Positions 9,136 to 19,904 of a DNA stretch of 64,000 nt are shown in pieces. The notes under the pieces are model-generated. The model saw only the letters and a program-made list of their open reading frames with translations, made no database searches and had not been told where the DNA came from. Made by a program: the position numbers and the translations under genes. Numbering within the stretch: position 1 is the stretch's first letter; every line of letters begins with the position of its first letter. This stretch comes from Lysobacter lycopersici (GTDB taxonomy: Bacteria > Pseudomonadota > Gammaproteobacteria > Xanthomonadales > Xanthomonadaceae), in contig NZ_CP041742.1 of NCBI RefSeq assembly GCF_007556775.1, positions 1,440,001-1,504,000 on the forward strand, read 5' to 3'.

Positions 9136-9575
9136 CGTCGCGCGAACGCGATCGGCGTTCCGAACAGGAACAGGTGCGAGAGCAGGTCGAGCGCCGCGCC
9201 CAGCGTGAACATCTTCACCGGGAACGGGAACGCCGACAGCGGCAACACCACCAGCCGCATCACCAGGAAGGTCGCCACGCCCAGCGCCATGCCGGCGACC
9301 AGCGGGCGCTCCAGCAGGCCCGGCACGCGCGTGACCAATGCCGAAAACAGCGCGGCCACGACCAGGGCGATGCCGAAGTGCGAGGCGAAGCCGATCGCCG
9401 CGGTATTCCAGCCGCCCTCGAACGCGGCCTGGCCGAACCAGCCGCTGGCGATGACCTGCAGCAGCTTCTGCGGCGCCATGCCGTTGATGCCGGCCCATGC
9501 GATGGCGAACAGCAGGTCGCCGGCGCCGCCGAGCAAGCCGCCGACCACGATGGCTTTGGTCGCATTCGCCTTCAT
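9111..9575 (-). CDS. Small integral membrane protein, unknown function
   Basis: This 154-residue protein is hydrophobic with four likely membrane helices: IVVGGLLGGAGDLLFAIAW, the FASHFGIALVVAALFSAL region, LVAGMALGVATFLVMRLVV, and a C-terminal LDLLSHLFLFGTPIAF. I do not recognise a named family with certainty; it resembles small YagU/DUF1440-like membrane proteins. It lies 15 bases downstream of mpl on the same strand and probably shares its transcript. Its last codons overlap the end of the convergent DedA-PAP2 gene. Confidence 0.75.
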   Translation of the reverse strand: MKANATKAIVVGGLLGGAGDLLFAIAWAGINGMAPQKLLQVIASGWFGQAAFEGGWNTAAIGFASHFGIALVVAALFSALVTRVPGLLERPLVAGMALGVATFLVMRLVVLPLSAFPFPVKMFTLGAALDLLSHLFLFGTPIAFARRYFGTRSA

Positions 9576-9590
9576 CGCATGCCTCCGTTG

Positions 9591-10973
9591 TCAGTCGCGG
9601 GAACGCAGCGCCGCGAAGAACCTGCGCGGCGCGCCATCGAAACCGCCATTCGACATGAATACTACGTGGTCGCCAGCACGCGCGATGGTGCGCAATTTGG
9701 CGATCAGCGCATCGGCGTCGGCGACGACATGGCCTTCGCCCTTGAGCGCGGACACGACCTTGTTCGCGTCCCACGGCAATTCCGGGCGGGCGAGGAACAC
9801 CACTGCGTCGGCGCCGTCGAGCGAGGGCGCCAGCGCCTCGGCGTGCGCGCCCAGGCGCATGGAATTGCTGCGCGGTTCCATCGCCACGACGATCCGTGCG
9901 TTTCCGACCTTGGCGCGCAGGCCGGCGAGCGTGGTCGCGATCGCGGTCGGATGGTGGGCGAAGTCGTCGTAGACGACGATGCCGTCGGCTTCGCCGATCA
10001 CTTCCAGCCGCCGCTTGACGCTGCGGAAGTCGGCGAGCGCGGGGAGGATGGCCGCGATGTCGACGCCGACCGCATTGCAGGCCGCGAGCGCGGCGAGGCC
10101 GTTCGACACGTTGTGGTCGCCGAGCAGCGGCCATTCGACCGTGCCGACTTCGTTTCCGTCGTGGACGACAGCAAAGGCACTGCCGTCCTCGCGCAGCTTG
10201 CGCGCGCTCCACTCGAACGCCGCATCGAAACCGAAACGTTCCACCGGCGTCCAGCAGCCCATCGCCAGCACTTCGCGCAGTCGTTCGTCGTGGCCGTTGA
10301 CGATCAGGCGGCCGCGGCCCGGCACGGTGCGCACGAGGTGGTGGAACTGGCGCTGGATCGCGGCCACGTCCGGGAAGATGTCGGCGTGGTCGTATTCGAG
10401 GTTGTTGAGGATCGCGACCAGCGGGCGGTAGTGCACGAACTTGCTGCGCTTGTCGAAGAACGCGGTGTCGTACTCATCCGCCTCGACCACGAATTCGCGG
10501 CCCGTGCCGATGCGCGCGGACGCGCCGAAATCCTCGGCCACGCCGCCGATCAGGAAGCCCGGTTCGCGACCGGCGGCCTGCAGCAGGAACGAGAGGATGG
10601 TGGTGGTCGTGGTCTTGCCGTGGGTGCCGGCGACGGCGAGCGTGTCGCGGCCGGGCAGCACGTGTTCGGCCAGCCACTGCGCGCCGGAGGTGTAGCGCAG
10701 GCCGGCATCGAGCACCGCTTCGACCGCGGGATTCCCGCGAGAAAGCGCGTTTCCGACGACGATTTCTTCGCAACCGGCGGAGATGTTGCCGGGCGAATAA
10801 CCCTGCTTCAGCGCGATGCCGAGGGTTTCCAGCTGGGTGGACATCGGCGGATAGATGTCCTTGTCGCTGCCTTCGACCTCGAAGCCCAGTTCGCGCGCGA
10901 GCGCGGCGACGCCGCCCATGAAGGTGCCGGCGATGCCGAGGATGTGGATGCGCTTGGCAGGGTGGTCGCTCAT
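9591..10973 (-). CDS. mpl: UDP-MurNAc:L-Ala-gamma-D-Glu-meso-DAP ligase
   Basis: Mpl recycles murein tripeptide by joining it to UDP-MurNAc in the cytoplasm. The 460-residue Mur ligase has the N-terminal Rossmann-like IHILGIAGTFMGGVAALA, the P-loop AGTHGKTTTTTILS near residue 112, EADEYDTAFFDKRSKF, NLEYDHADIF and the C-terminal ligase domain with DDFAHHPTAI. The FMGG and EADEYDTAF patterns separate Mpl from MurC. ATG at 10971-10973 begins MSDHPAKRIHILG, a typical Mpl start. It reads away from the secreted protease gene, with 163 bases of divergent promoter DNA between them. Confidence 0.96.
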   Translation of the reverse strand: MSDHPAKRIHILGIAGTFMGGVAALARELGFEVEGSDKDIYPPMSTQLETLGIALKQGYSPGNISAGCEEIVVGNALSRGNPAVEAVLDAGLRYTSGAQWLAEHVLPGRDTLAVAGTHGKTTTTTILSFLLQAAGREPGFLIGGVAEDFGASARIGTGREFVVEADEYDTAFFDKRSKFVHYRPLVAILNNLEYDHADIFPDVAAIQRQFHHLVRTVPGRGRLIVNGHDERLREVLAMGCWTPVERFGFDAAFEWSARKLREDGSAFAVVHDGNEVGTVEWPLLGDHNVSNGLAALAACNAVGVDIAAILPALADFRSVKRRLEVIGEADGIVVYDDFAHHPTAIATTLAGLRAKVGNARIVVAMEPRSNSMRLGAHAEALAPSLDGADAVVFLARPELPWDANKVVSALKGEGHVVADADALIAKLRTIARAGDHVVFMSNGGFDGAPRRFFAALRSRD

Positions 10974-11136
10974 GCGCGGATTGTCGCCGATTCACGCGGC
11001 TTTTACGTTTGCGCCACGCGCCTGGAATAACGTCGCCCGACCAGCCGAGGGGCGCTGGGGGAACGCTCGGCCGGATTGCCCGGCCGATGCGCGTGCCTGC
11101 CGTACTTCGAATCCGCTACCAGGGAGTTTTCGAAAC

Positions 11137-12339
11137 ATGCACAGACTCGTTTTCGCACCGTTGGCGCTCGCCGTCGCGATGATCGCCGCCTCCACGCCCG
11201 CGCTGGCCGCGGACAACGTCTCGCCCGCATTGAGGGCCGCGATGCAGCGCGACCTCGGGCTGACATCCACCCAGCTTTCGCAGTACCTGAAGATCGAACG
11301 CCTTTCCGAGCAGTCGAAGGGGCTGGAAAAGCAGCAGGGCAGCCATTTCGCCGGTAGCTGGATCGAGCGGCAGGGCAACGGCGATTTCCGCTTCGTGGTC
11401 GCCACCACGTCGGCCGGCGCGCAGAAGGCGCCTGCCGGCGTCGAAATCCGCAACGCGCGCCACACCCTCGCCGACCTGGATTCGTCCAAGGGCCAGCTCG
11501 ACCTGCAACTCACGCAAGGCACCAGGGTGCCCAGGGGCGTATACGGCTGGTACGTCGACGTGCAGAGCAACAGCGTCGTCGTCAGCGTCGGCAAGGGCGG
11601 CCAGCAGGCCGGGGTCGATTTCGTCGCGCGCAGCGGCGCCGATGCCCGCACCGTGCGCTTCGTCGTCGAAGCGGAGCAGCCGAGCCTCCGCGCCACGGCG
11701 AAAGGCGGCCTGGGTTACCTGCGCGATCCCGGCGACGGTTACTTGTACGCCTGCTCGATCGGCTTCAACGTCGCCAAGGGCAGCACCCCGGGCTACGTGA
11801 GTGCCGGCCACTGCGGCGATGCCGGCGAACCGACGTACCTGGAAGGCCCGGCCGGAACCGGTCCGCAATGGACGCTCGGTCCGAAGATCGGGACCTTCCA
11901 GGCGTCCAACTTCCCGAACCCCGGCCAGACCGGCAACGATTGGTCGTGGATCGCGATCTCGTCCGGCAACACCCAGTCGGCGACGGTCTACGGTTGGGGC
12001 AAGGGCGACGTGACCGTGAAGGGCAGCACCGCTGCCGCCGTCGGCGCGGCCATCTGCCGTTCCGGCCGCACCACGGGCTGGCAATGCGGCACCATCCAGG
12101 CCAAGGGCCAGACGGTGAACTACAGCAGCGGCGAAACCATCCTCAACCTGACGCGCACCACCGCGTGTTCGGAAGGCGGCGACTCCGGCGGCTCGTTCAT
12201 CACCAGCGTCGGCCAGGCACAGGGCGTGCTGTCGGGCGGCAGCGGCAGTTGCAAGGGCAGGCACCGGAATTCCCGCAGCTATTTCCAGCCGCTGCTGCCG
12301 ATCCTGTCGGCCTACGGCCTGACGCTCAAGACCGGCTGA
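11137..12339 (+). CDS. Secreted alpha-lytic-type serine protease precursor (S1E)
   Basis: This 400-residue prepro-protease is close in size to alpha-lytic protease (397). A Sec signal peptide ends near ALAADN, and a pro-region of about 170-180 residues acts as folding chaperone in this family. The mature chymotrypsin-fold domain begins around residue 190-195. The triad is H225 (SAGHCG), D268 (TGNDWSW) and S350 (GGDSGGS). Cys pairs flank the His and Ser regions as in alpha-lytic protease. AGGGAG nine bases before the ATG is a clear ribosome site. A strong terminator follows 21 bases after the stop. The protein is expected to be exported and released for extracellular proteolysis or lysis of other microbes. 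Confidence 0.95.
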   Translation: MHRLVFAPLALAVAMIAASTPALAADNVSPALRAAMQRDLGLTSTQLSQYLKIERLSEQSKGLEKQQGSHFAGSWIERQGNGDFRFVVATTSAGAQKAPAGVEIRNARHTLADLDSSKGQLDLQLTQGTRVPRGVYGWYVDVQSNSVVVSVGKGGQQAGVDFVARSGADARTVRFVVEAEQPSLRATAKGGLGYLRDPGDGYLYACSIGFNVAKGSTPGYVSAGHCGDAGEPTYLEGPAGTGPQWTLGPKIGTFQASNFPNPGQTGNDWSWIAISSGNTQSATVYGWGKGDVTVKGSTAAAVGAAICRSGRTTGWQCGTIQAKGQTVNYSSGETILNLTRTTACSEGGDSGGSFITSVGQAQGVLSGGSGSCKGRHRNSRSYFQPLLPILSAYGLTLKTG

Positions 12340-12360
12340 TCCGTTCCGCCATGCGATGCG

Positions 12361-12388
12361 AAAACGCCCCGGGTTGCCGGGGCGTTTT
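12361..12388. terminator. Bidirectional intrinsic terminator (protease / adk)
   Basis: A perfect 12-bp stem AAAACGCCCCGG with a GTTG loop and its complement ends in TTTT on both strands. It lies between the convergent protease and adk genes and can serve both. Confidence 0.93.
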
Positions 12389-12410
12389 CATTCCGCGGAA
12401 GGAATGTCGA

Positions 12411-12989
12411 TCAACCGACGTCGTGGCCGGCGGAAATCGCTTCGATGATGCGGGTGAACACCTCGTCCAGTTCGCCGACGCCATCGACCACGGTCAGCTG
12501 GCCGTGCTGGCGGTAGAAATCGATCACCGGCGCGGTCTGGCTGTCGTACACCTGCAGGCGCTTGCGCACCGAATCGGGATTGTCGTCGGCGCGACCCTCG
12601 GCCTTGGCGCGGCCGGCGATGCGTTCGACCAGCAACTCGGCCGGCACTTCCAGCTGCACCGCGAAATCCATCGGCCGGCCGATGCGCGCGAGCAGCTTGT
12701 CCAGCGCGTCGGCCTGGGCGAGGTTGCGCGGATAGCCGTCGAGGATGAAACCGTTGGCGGTGTCGGCACGCGAGAAACGATCCTCAAGCATGCCGAGCAG
12801 GATGGCGTCGCTGACCAGTTCGCCGCGGGCCATGACTTCCTTGGCCTCGAGGCCGAGCTTGCTGGCGGCGGCGACTTCCGCGCGCAGCAGGTCGCCGGTG
12901 GAAATGTGCGGAACCCCGAGGGAATCCTTGAGCCGAGCGGCCTGGGTGCCCTTGCCCGAGCCGGGCGCACCCAACAGCAGCAATCGCAT
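12411..12989 (-). CDS. adk: Adenylate kinase
   Basis: Adk interconverts ATP + AMP and 2 ADP. The 192-residue short-lid form has the P-loop GAPGSGKGTQ (7-16), ISTGDLLR for AMP binding, FILDGYPRN, and a short lid (GRAKAEGRADDNPDSVRKRL) without zinc cysteines. DGYPRN replaces the more common DGFPR. Divergent transcription from pfp through a 116-base gap places it next to the pyrophosphate enzymes. Confidence 0.97.
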   Translation of the reverse strand: MRLLLLGAPGSGKGTQAARLKDSLGVPHISTGDLLRAEVAAASKLGLEAKEVMARGELVSDAILLGMLEDRFSRADTANGFILDGYPRNLAQADALDKLLARIGRPMDFAVQLEVPAELLVERIAGRAKAEGRADDNPDSVRKRLQVYDSQTAPVIDFYRQHGQLTVVDGVGELDEVFTRIIEAISAGHDVG

Positions 12990-13105
12990 CGTTTCGCTCC
13001 GGAAAAAATGGTTGGAAACCTGACTGCGGGCCGGCGCTACACTGCCATCCCGCGGGATGGCGGCCAGCTTACCCTATCCCGCCCCCTGCAAAAAAAGCCC
13101 AATCC

Positions 13106-14362
13106 ATGGCCACCGGCACCCTGCTTTACGCCCAGTCGGGCGGCGTCACCGCGGTGATCAATGCCACCGCTTCGACCGTCGTCCAGGCCGCCAGGGCGAG
13201 GAAGGTCCGCGTCCTCGCCGCGCGCAACGGCATCCTCGGCGCCCTGCGCGAGGAACTGGTCGACACCACCCGGCTCTCCGCCGCGGAAGTGCGCGGGCTG
13301 GCGCACACGCCCGGCGGCGCCTTCGGCAGTTGCCGGGTCAAGCTGAAGTCGCTACAGGAGGACCGGGCGAAGTACGAACGCCTGCTCGCGGTGTTGCGCG
13401 CGCACGACGTGCGCTGGTTCCTCTACAACGGCGGCAACGATTCGGCCGATACCGCGCTCAAGGTGTCGCAGCTGGCGAAGGAATACGGCTATCCGCTCAC
13501 ATGCGTGGGCGTGCCGAAGACGGTCGACAACGACCTCGCCGTGACCGACTGCTGCCCGGGCTTCGGTTCGGCGGCGAAATACACCGCGGTCTCGCTGCGC
13601 GAATGCGCGCTGGACGTGGCGGCGATGGCGGAAACATCGACCAAGGTGTTCGTGTACGAGGCCATGGGCCGGCACGCGGGCTGGCTCGCCGCGGCCGCGG
13701 GGCTTGCCGGCGAAGGCGCGAATGCTGCGCCGCACCTCATCCTGTTCCCCGAGCGCACCTTCGACGAAGCCGATTTCCTCGCCCGCGTCGATGCGGTGGT
13801 GAAGCGCGTCGGCCATTGCGTGGTCGTCGCCAGCGAAGGCATCCGCACGGCCGATGGCAGCTTCGTCGCCGACGCCGGCGGCGGCACCGATTCCTTCGGC
13901 CACACGCAATTGGGCGGCGTCGCCTCGCACCTGGCCGGCCGGGTCAAGGACGCGCTCGGCCACAAGGTGCACTGGACCCTGCCCGACTACCTGCAGCGTT
14001 CGGCGCGGCATATCGCCTCGAAGACCGACCTCGAACAGGCGCTGGCCGTCGGCCGCGCGGCGGTGGAATGCGCGCTGGCCGGGCAGAACGCGGTGATGCC
14101 GGTGATCGTGCGCAGTTCCGACGCGCCCTACCGCTGGCACGTCGACATCGCGCCGCTCGACCGCATCGCCAACCACGAGAAGAAGATGCCGGCGAACTTC
14201 ATCCGCAAGGATGGCTACGGCATCACCGCGGCCGCGCGCCGCTACCTGTCGCCGCTGGTCGCCGGCGAAGCGTATCCGCCGTACGGCAAGAATGGCTTGC
14301 CGCTCTACATCGAACCGAAGCTCACGCTGGTGCGCAAGAAACTTCCCGCCTGGGCCGGATGA
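13106..14362 (+). CDS. pfp: Pyrophosphate-dependent 6-phosphofructokinase
   Basis: This enzyme reversibly phosphorylates fructose 6-phosphate with PPi in place of ATP. The 418-residue protein begins LLYAQSGGVTAVIN. GGNDS (109-113) and PKTVDND carry the Asp and Lys that mark PPi users (ATP enzymes have GGDGS and PGTIDND). MGRHAGW and GRAAVE...QNAVMPVI complete the site. Xanthomonads are known to use a PPi-type PFK. The ATG at 13106 gives the standard N-terminus. The stop overlaps the DUF167 start (ATGA). With hppA and ppa nearby, three PPi enzymes lie within 7 kb. Confidence 0.95.
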   Translation: MATGTLLYAQSGGVTAVINATASTVVQAARARKVRVLAARNGILGALREELVDTTRLSAAEVRGLAHTPGGAFGSCRVKLKSLQEDRAKYERLLAVLRAHDVRWFLYNGGNDSADTALKVSQLAKEYGYPLTCVGVPKTVDNDLAVTDCCPGFGSAAKYTAVSLRECALDVAAMAETSTKVFVYEAMGRHAGWLAAAAGLAGEGANAAPHLILFPERTFDEADFLARVDAVVKRVGHCVVVASEGIRTADGSFVADAGGGTDSFGHTQLGGVASHLAGRVKDALGHKVHWTLPDYLQRSARHIASKTDLEQALAVGRAAVECALAGQNAVMPVIVRSSDAPYRWHVDIAPLDRIANHEKKMPANFIRKDGYGITAAARRYLSPLVAGEAYPPYGKNGLPLYIEPKLTLVRKKLPAWAG

Positions 14363-14598
14363 GCGGCGCGCGGGGACAAACCCTATTGGTGAAGGTGAAG
14401 CCGAACGCGCGGCAGTCGTCGCTGCAACGCTTGGCCGACGGCAGCTGGCTGGCGCAACTGAAATCGCCACCGGTCGACGGCAAGGCCAACGCCGAATTGA
14501 TCGCGTTGGTCGCGCGCGAATTCGGCTGCGCGAAGGCCTCCGTCGAAATCGCAACCGGCGCCGGTGCGCGGACCAAGCGGGTACGCATCGCCGGCTGA
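14359..14598 (+). CDS. DUF167 (YggU) family protein
   Basis: This 79-residue protein has the DUF167 pattern: LLVKVKPNARQSS, LKSPPVDGKANAELIALVAREFG and a C-terminal ATGAGARTKRVRIAG. The family has known structures (E. coli YggU) but no assigned function. The start overlaps the pfp stop by 4 bases. Its stop is 13 bases from the stop of the convergent secreted-protein gene, leaving no room for a terminator hairpin between them. Confidence 0.93.
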   Translation: MSGARGQTLLVKVKPNARQSSLQRLADGSWLAQLKSPPVDGKANAELIALVAREFGCAKASVEIATGAGARTKRVRIAG

Positions 14599-14611
14599 TC
14601 GGCACGATCCA

Positions 14612-15139
14612 CTACGGACAGGGCGTTCCCTCGACCGCGGTGGACACCGCGTAGATCGGAATCGGGTTGAGCGTGCCGGCCTTGGCCGCCGCCTGCATGT
14701 CCTTGAGGTACAGGCGCGAACTGCCCTGTGCATCCGCCTTGGGCGGTACCGCGGTGTCGGACGGCTTGCGCCACACCCGCACCACCGCGAACTGGGTCGC
14801 GCACTGGGTCGAGGGCACGCGCACGAGGTCGTTGAACTTCCAGCCCCCGGCCTCGCTCGGCTTCACCGTGGCCGCGTCCACCAGCTTGGCCCGTGGCGCG
14901 CAGTTGGGGCTGGTCTTCACCAGCTCGAACTTGTACGGATTCGCGGCGTCGCCGGTGAACTGGCCCTGGATCCGCGCGCAGGCCTCGGGGATCTGGCGGA
15001 GGGTGTGCAGCACGCCGACCGGTTGCGGGGTCGCGGCGGGGCGGCTGATCTCCGGGGTCGGGTCGCCGGCCAGCGCCGGGAACGCCATCGCCACGGCCAG
15101 CAGGATCGCCACCTTCGGGATCGTCCAGCGTCCACGCAT
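14612..15139 (-). CDS. Secreted protein of unknown function
   Basis: This 175-residue protein has a Sec signal peptide (IPKVAILLAVAMAFPALAGD, cleaved after about residue 22). The mature part is mostly polar with Cys residues near PEACARIQGQF, SPNCAPR, TQCATQF and the end TPCP, probably forming two disulfides. I recognise no named domain; proteins like this occur beside hppA in xanthomonads as hypothetical periplasmic proteins. The start at 15139 was preferred because a GGAGCG sequence precedes it and the signal peptide begins there. Confidence 0.72.
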   Translation of the reverse strand: MRGRWTIPKVAILLAVAMAFPALAGDPTPEISRPAATPQPVGVLHTLRQIPEACARIQGQFTGDAANPYKFELVKTSPNCAPRAKLVDAATVKPSEAGGWKFNDLVRVPSTQCATQFAVVRVWRKPSDTAVPPKADAQGSSRLYLKDMQAAAKAGTLNPIPIYAVSTAVEGTPCP

Positions 15140-15269
15140 CGCATCGCTCCAAGGGAGAGTGGGCCGCAGGCTGGCATGCAATGCCTGAACCCCTGCCGAC
15201 GCCGTTCCTACGGCCGTGGCGCTGTGCGATAGTCGCAGGGTTGTGTGAATCCACGGGGAGAGGTTGTTC

Positions 15270-17357
<2,088 letters not shown>

Positions 17358-17383
17358 GGCATCGACGAATCATCGCGATACCG

Positions 17384-17410
17384 ACGGCGGCCCCAGGGCC
17401 GCCGTTTTTT
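17384..17410 (+). terminator. Intrinsic terminator after hppA
   Basis: A 10-bp GC-rich stem (ACGGCGGCCC paired with GGGCCGCCGT, with a very short loop) is followed by TTTTTT, 26 bases after the hppA stop. Confidence 0.92.
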
Positions 17411-17435
17411 CGTCCGATGAAGGCGCGCTGTTCCT

Positions 17436-17534
17436 GTGGGAGCGGCTTCAGCCGCGAACGCCTTTCGTTGACATGCCAAGGAGCATTCGCGCCTTCGCTT
17501 TTAACAGCCGAATGGCTGGTAAAGGCGCTCCCAC
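17436..17534. repeat. REP palindrome and inverted partial copy
   Basis: GTGGGAGCGGCTTCAGCCGCGAA at 17436-17458 is a REP-type palindrome with the GTGG head common in xanthomonads. About 65 bases on, GGCGCTCCCAC (17524-17534) is the inverted head of a second, degraded unit. The pair fills the space between the hppA terminator and the DUF2231 stop. Confidence 0.8.
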
Positions 17535-17548
17535 AAAAGCGGGAACGT

Positions 17549-17983
17549 TTATTGCGATGAATCGCGTTCGCGCGATACACCGACGCCGTGCTTGTAGACC
17601 AGCTGCCCGCCGAGCCAGCCGGTGACGCCGAGCAAACCGAAGCCGACGATGCTCGCCGCCAGCGCCGGCATTGCCGGCGCATGCAATGCGTGCTGGTCGT
17701 AGCGCAGCAGCAAGCTGGCCGCGTACGCACAGAACGCCGCCAACGCGAACAGCATGTGCCGGTTCGCCGTCGGCAATGCGGGATTGCCGTCGCGCAATTT
17801 CGCGAATTCCCACAACCCCGCCGCCATCGTCGCGAGCGCGACGACGCAGCCGGCGGACATCGATATCGCGGCGAAGCGCCAGGCCGGTTCGCCCAGCCAC
17901 AACGACGCGATATCCGCCGCGGTCGCGAGCGACCAGCCCGCGATCGGGAAGTGCACCAGCGCCGGGTGCAGCGGATGGCTCAC
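17549..17983 (-). CDS. DUF2231 membrane protein
   Basis: This 144-residue inner-membrane protein opens with HPLHPALVHFPIAGW, the hallmark of DUF2231. Four hydrophobic helices follow. Members are thought to sit with haem or redox membrane modules but have no proven role. The start is GTG at 17983, giving a GTGA overlap with the stop of the upstream small membrane protein. This ties it to the ECF sigma operon (sigma, small membrane protein, DUF2231). Confidence 0.85.
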   Translation of the reverse strand: MSHPLHPALVHFPIAGWSLATAADIASLWLGEPAWRFAAISMSAGCVVALATMAAGLWEFAKLRDGNPALPTANRHMLFALAAFCAYAASLLLRYDQHALHAPAMPALAASIVGFGLLGVTGWLGGQLVYKHGVGVSRERDSSQ

Positions 17984-18324
17984 GGCGCCAGCGCCACCGA
18001 CAGCAGCACCAGGAAACCGACGACCGCGAGACCTGCGTGCAGGAACACCACGCCCTTCGGCGCGATGGTCTTGCGCGCGTGCAGCGACGCCAGATAGAAG
18101 CCGCCCAGCGCCGCGACCACGAGCAGCCCGAGCGCAGCGACCGCGCGCCCCGCGCCGGAACCGCCCATCACGCCGAGCAGCAACAGCACCAGGCCGGTCG
18201 CGCCGAGCAAGGCGTGCAGGATGGAGATGGCCCACGGCGCGAATTTCCCGCGCAGCACACTCGATGCGAGGACGAGACCGCCGACGGCGGCGATGGCGAA
18301 GACGATGAGTGCATAGGTCAGCAT
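17980..18324 (-). CDS. Small four-helix membrane protein, unknown function
   Basis: This 114-residue protein is almost wholly hydrophobic, with helices MLTYALIVFAIAAVGGLVLAS (split here for length), WAISILHALLGATGLVLLLLG, AVAALGLLVVAALGGFYLA and VFLHAGLAVVGFLVLL. The paired HALLGATG and HAGLAVVG segments suggest an internal two-helix repeat. I know no named family. AAGGGGA lies about 8 bases upstream of the ATG. It sits 16 bases after the ECF sigma gene and overlaps DUF2231, so it may be a membrane partner of the sigma factor, although no anti-sigma domain is visible. Confidence 0.75.
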   Translation of the reverse strand: MLTYALIVFAIAAVGGLVLASSVLRGKFAPWAISILHALLGATGLVLLLLGVMGGSGAGRAVAALGLLVVAALGGFYLASLHARKTIAPKGVVFLHAGLAVVGFLVLLSVALAP

Positions 18325-18340
18325 GGCGATTCCCCTTTTT

Positions 18341-19090
18341 TCACGGTGGTGGCATGGATGGTGGCTGCATGGATGGAACGACGTGGGAGAGGACTCCATC
18401 GGCTTCGAGCCGGGCAATGACGGTCGCGGCGATGCGGTCGCAGCGCGCGCCGAGGAACGGGAAGGCATCGGTGAGCGCGGGCGCGAGCGCGTCCTGCAAT
18501 GCCGCGCGCAACTGGCGGCGCGCGCGATGCAATCGCGTCTTGACGGTTTCCGGGCGCAGGCCGAGGCATTCGGCGGTTTCCTCGACCGTGCATTCCTCGA
18601 CTTCGCGCATGAGGAACACCAGGCGGAAATGCTCGGGCAGGTCGTCGATCGCGCGTTCGAGCAGGCGGCGGATTTCACGCCGCGCCGCGCTCGCCGCGGG
18701 ATCCTCGCCGCCGAAGCGGCCGGGGAAGGCGAGCACGCGGCCGGCCTCGCCCTGCGCGGCCTCGATCTGTTCCACGTCGACCGTCGGCTTGCGCGCGCGC
18801 AGGCGTCCGCGCGCCTCGTTCAGCACGATCCGCGTGAGCCAGGTCAGCACCGAGGCGTCGCCGCGGAACCCGTCCAGGTGTTCGAAGGCATCGACGTAGG
18901 CGGCCTGCACCACGTCTTCGGCCTCGGCCTCGTCGTGGACCACGCCGCGCGCGATCCGGAACAGGCGCTGGTTGCAGCGCCGCACCACCTGCAGGAAGGC
19001 TTCGCGCCGGCCGCCGCGGGCCAGTTCCACCAGCGCGGCGTCCTCCAGTCCGTCGAAATCGATTTCCGCCGCCTTGCCGACGCCTGCCAT
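18341..19090 (-). CDS. ECF-type RNA polymerase sigma factor
   Basis: This 249-residue sigma-70 family protein has region 2 (RRCNQRLFRIARGVVHDEAEAEDVVQAAYVDAFEHL, with the -10 recognition stretch FRGDASVLTWLTRI). Region 4 is LPEHFRLVFLMREVEECTVEETAECLGLRPETVKTRLHRAR. A poorly conserved tail of about 50 residues ends in Pro/Ser (MQPPSMPPP) and is longer than usual. ATG at 19090 has GGGAGG nine bases upstream. It is the first gene of a three-gene membrane-protein operon and diverges from ppa. The target promoters cannot be deduced. Confidence 0.9.
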   Translation of the reverse strand: MAGVGKAAEIDFDGLEDAALVELARGGRREAFLQVVRRCNQRLFRIARGVVHDEAEAEDVVQAAYVDAFEHLDGFRGDASVLTWLTRIVLNEARGRLRARKPTVDVEQIEAAQGEAGRVLAFPGRFGGEDPAASAARREIRRLLERAIDDLPEHFRLVFLMREVEECTVEETAECLGLRPETVKTRLHRARRQLRAALQDALAPALTDAFPFLGARCDRIAATVIARLEADGVLSHVVPSMQPPSMPPP

Positions 19091-19244
19091 CGCGGTTCCT
19101 CCCGTCACACACCATCCGATGCGCCAGTGGCCGCGAGGTTCCCGCTGGTGTTGGGCGGAAGGCTCGAATCGGCTCCGGGTAGAATGCGCGCCCCCACCCC
19201 GCCGGGCCAGCACGGCCCGCGCCAGCACGTCGGAGCATCGCCCC

Positions 19245-19793
19245 ATGGGCCTGGACCTCGTCCCCACCGGCAACAACCCGCCGGACGAAATCAACGTCGT
19301 CATCGAAATCCCGAAGGACGCCGAACCGGTCAAGTACGAGGTCGACAAGGCCTCGGGCGCGATCTTCGTCGACCGCGTGCTATCGACGCCGATGCGCTAT
19401 CCCTGCAACTACGGCTACGTGCCGCGCACCCTGTGCGGCGACGGCGACCCGGCCGACGTGCTGGTGCTGATGCCGCTGGAACTGATCCCCGGTTCGGTGA
19501 TCCGCGTGCGTCCGGTCGGCGTGCTGCGCATGGTCGACGAGGCCGGCAGCGACGAGAAGATCCTCGCGGTGCCGATCGACAAGGTCTTCCCCGGCTACGC
19601 CCACATCCAGCACATCGACGACGTGCCGAAACACTGGCTCGACCGCATCGGTTACTTCTTCGAGCACTACAAGGACCTGGAAGCCGGCAAGTGGGTCAAG
19701 CTCGACGGCTGGGGCGGCCGCGATGAAGCGCGCCGGATCCTGCTGGAATCGATCGCGCGCCACGAAGCGACTTCGGACAAGCCGAAGTTCTGA
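19245..19793 (+). CDS. ppa: Soluble inorganic pyrophosphatase
   Basis: Ppa hydrolyses cytoplasmic PPi to phosphate. The 182-residue family I enzyme has IEIPKDAEPVKYEVDKASG, YPCNYGYVPRT, the metal motif DGDPADVLVL (D-x-D-P-x-D-V), and WLDRIGYFFEHYKDLE with KLDGWGG at the end. It competes for the same substrate as HppA and the PPi-dependent PFK encoded nearby. The first in-frame ATG with a standard N-terminus (MGLDLVPTG) is at 19245. Divergent from the ECF sigma gene by 154 bases. Confidence 0.96.
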   Translation: MGLDLVPTGNNPPDEINVVIEIPKDAEPVKYEVDKASGAIFVDRVLSTPMRYPCNYGYVPRTLCGDGDPADVLVLMPLELIPGSVIRVRPVGVLRMVDEAGSDEKILAVPIDKVFPGYAHIQHIDDVPKHWLDRIGYFFEHYKDLEAGKWVKLDGWGGRDEARRILLESIARHEATSDKPKF

Positions 19794-19808
19794 TCGCGTC
19801 GTTCGCGA

Positions 19809-19837
19809 CAAAAAAAGCGCCCGGGGGAATCGGGCGC
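19809..19837 (-). terminator. Terminator for the first TonB receptor gene
   Basis: Read on the minus strand, GCGCCCG, a 7-base loop and CGGGCGC form a stem followed by eight T. It lies 68 bases past the receptor stop. On the plus strand the A-run precedes the stem, so it serves the minus strand. Confidence 0.85.
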
Positions 19838-19904
19838 AGTTGGAGAGAGTCTTTCTAATGTTCCGCGGGGGCGGAGGGCCGCGCGCGCGCGGCCCGGTGG
19901 TGCG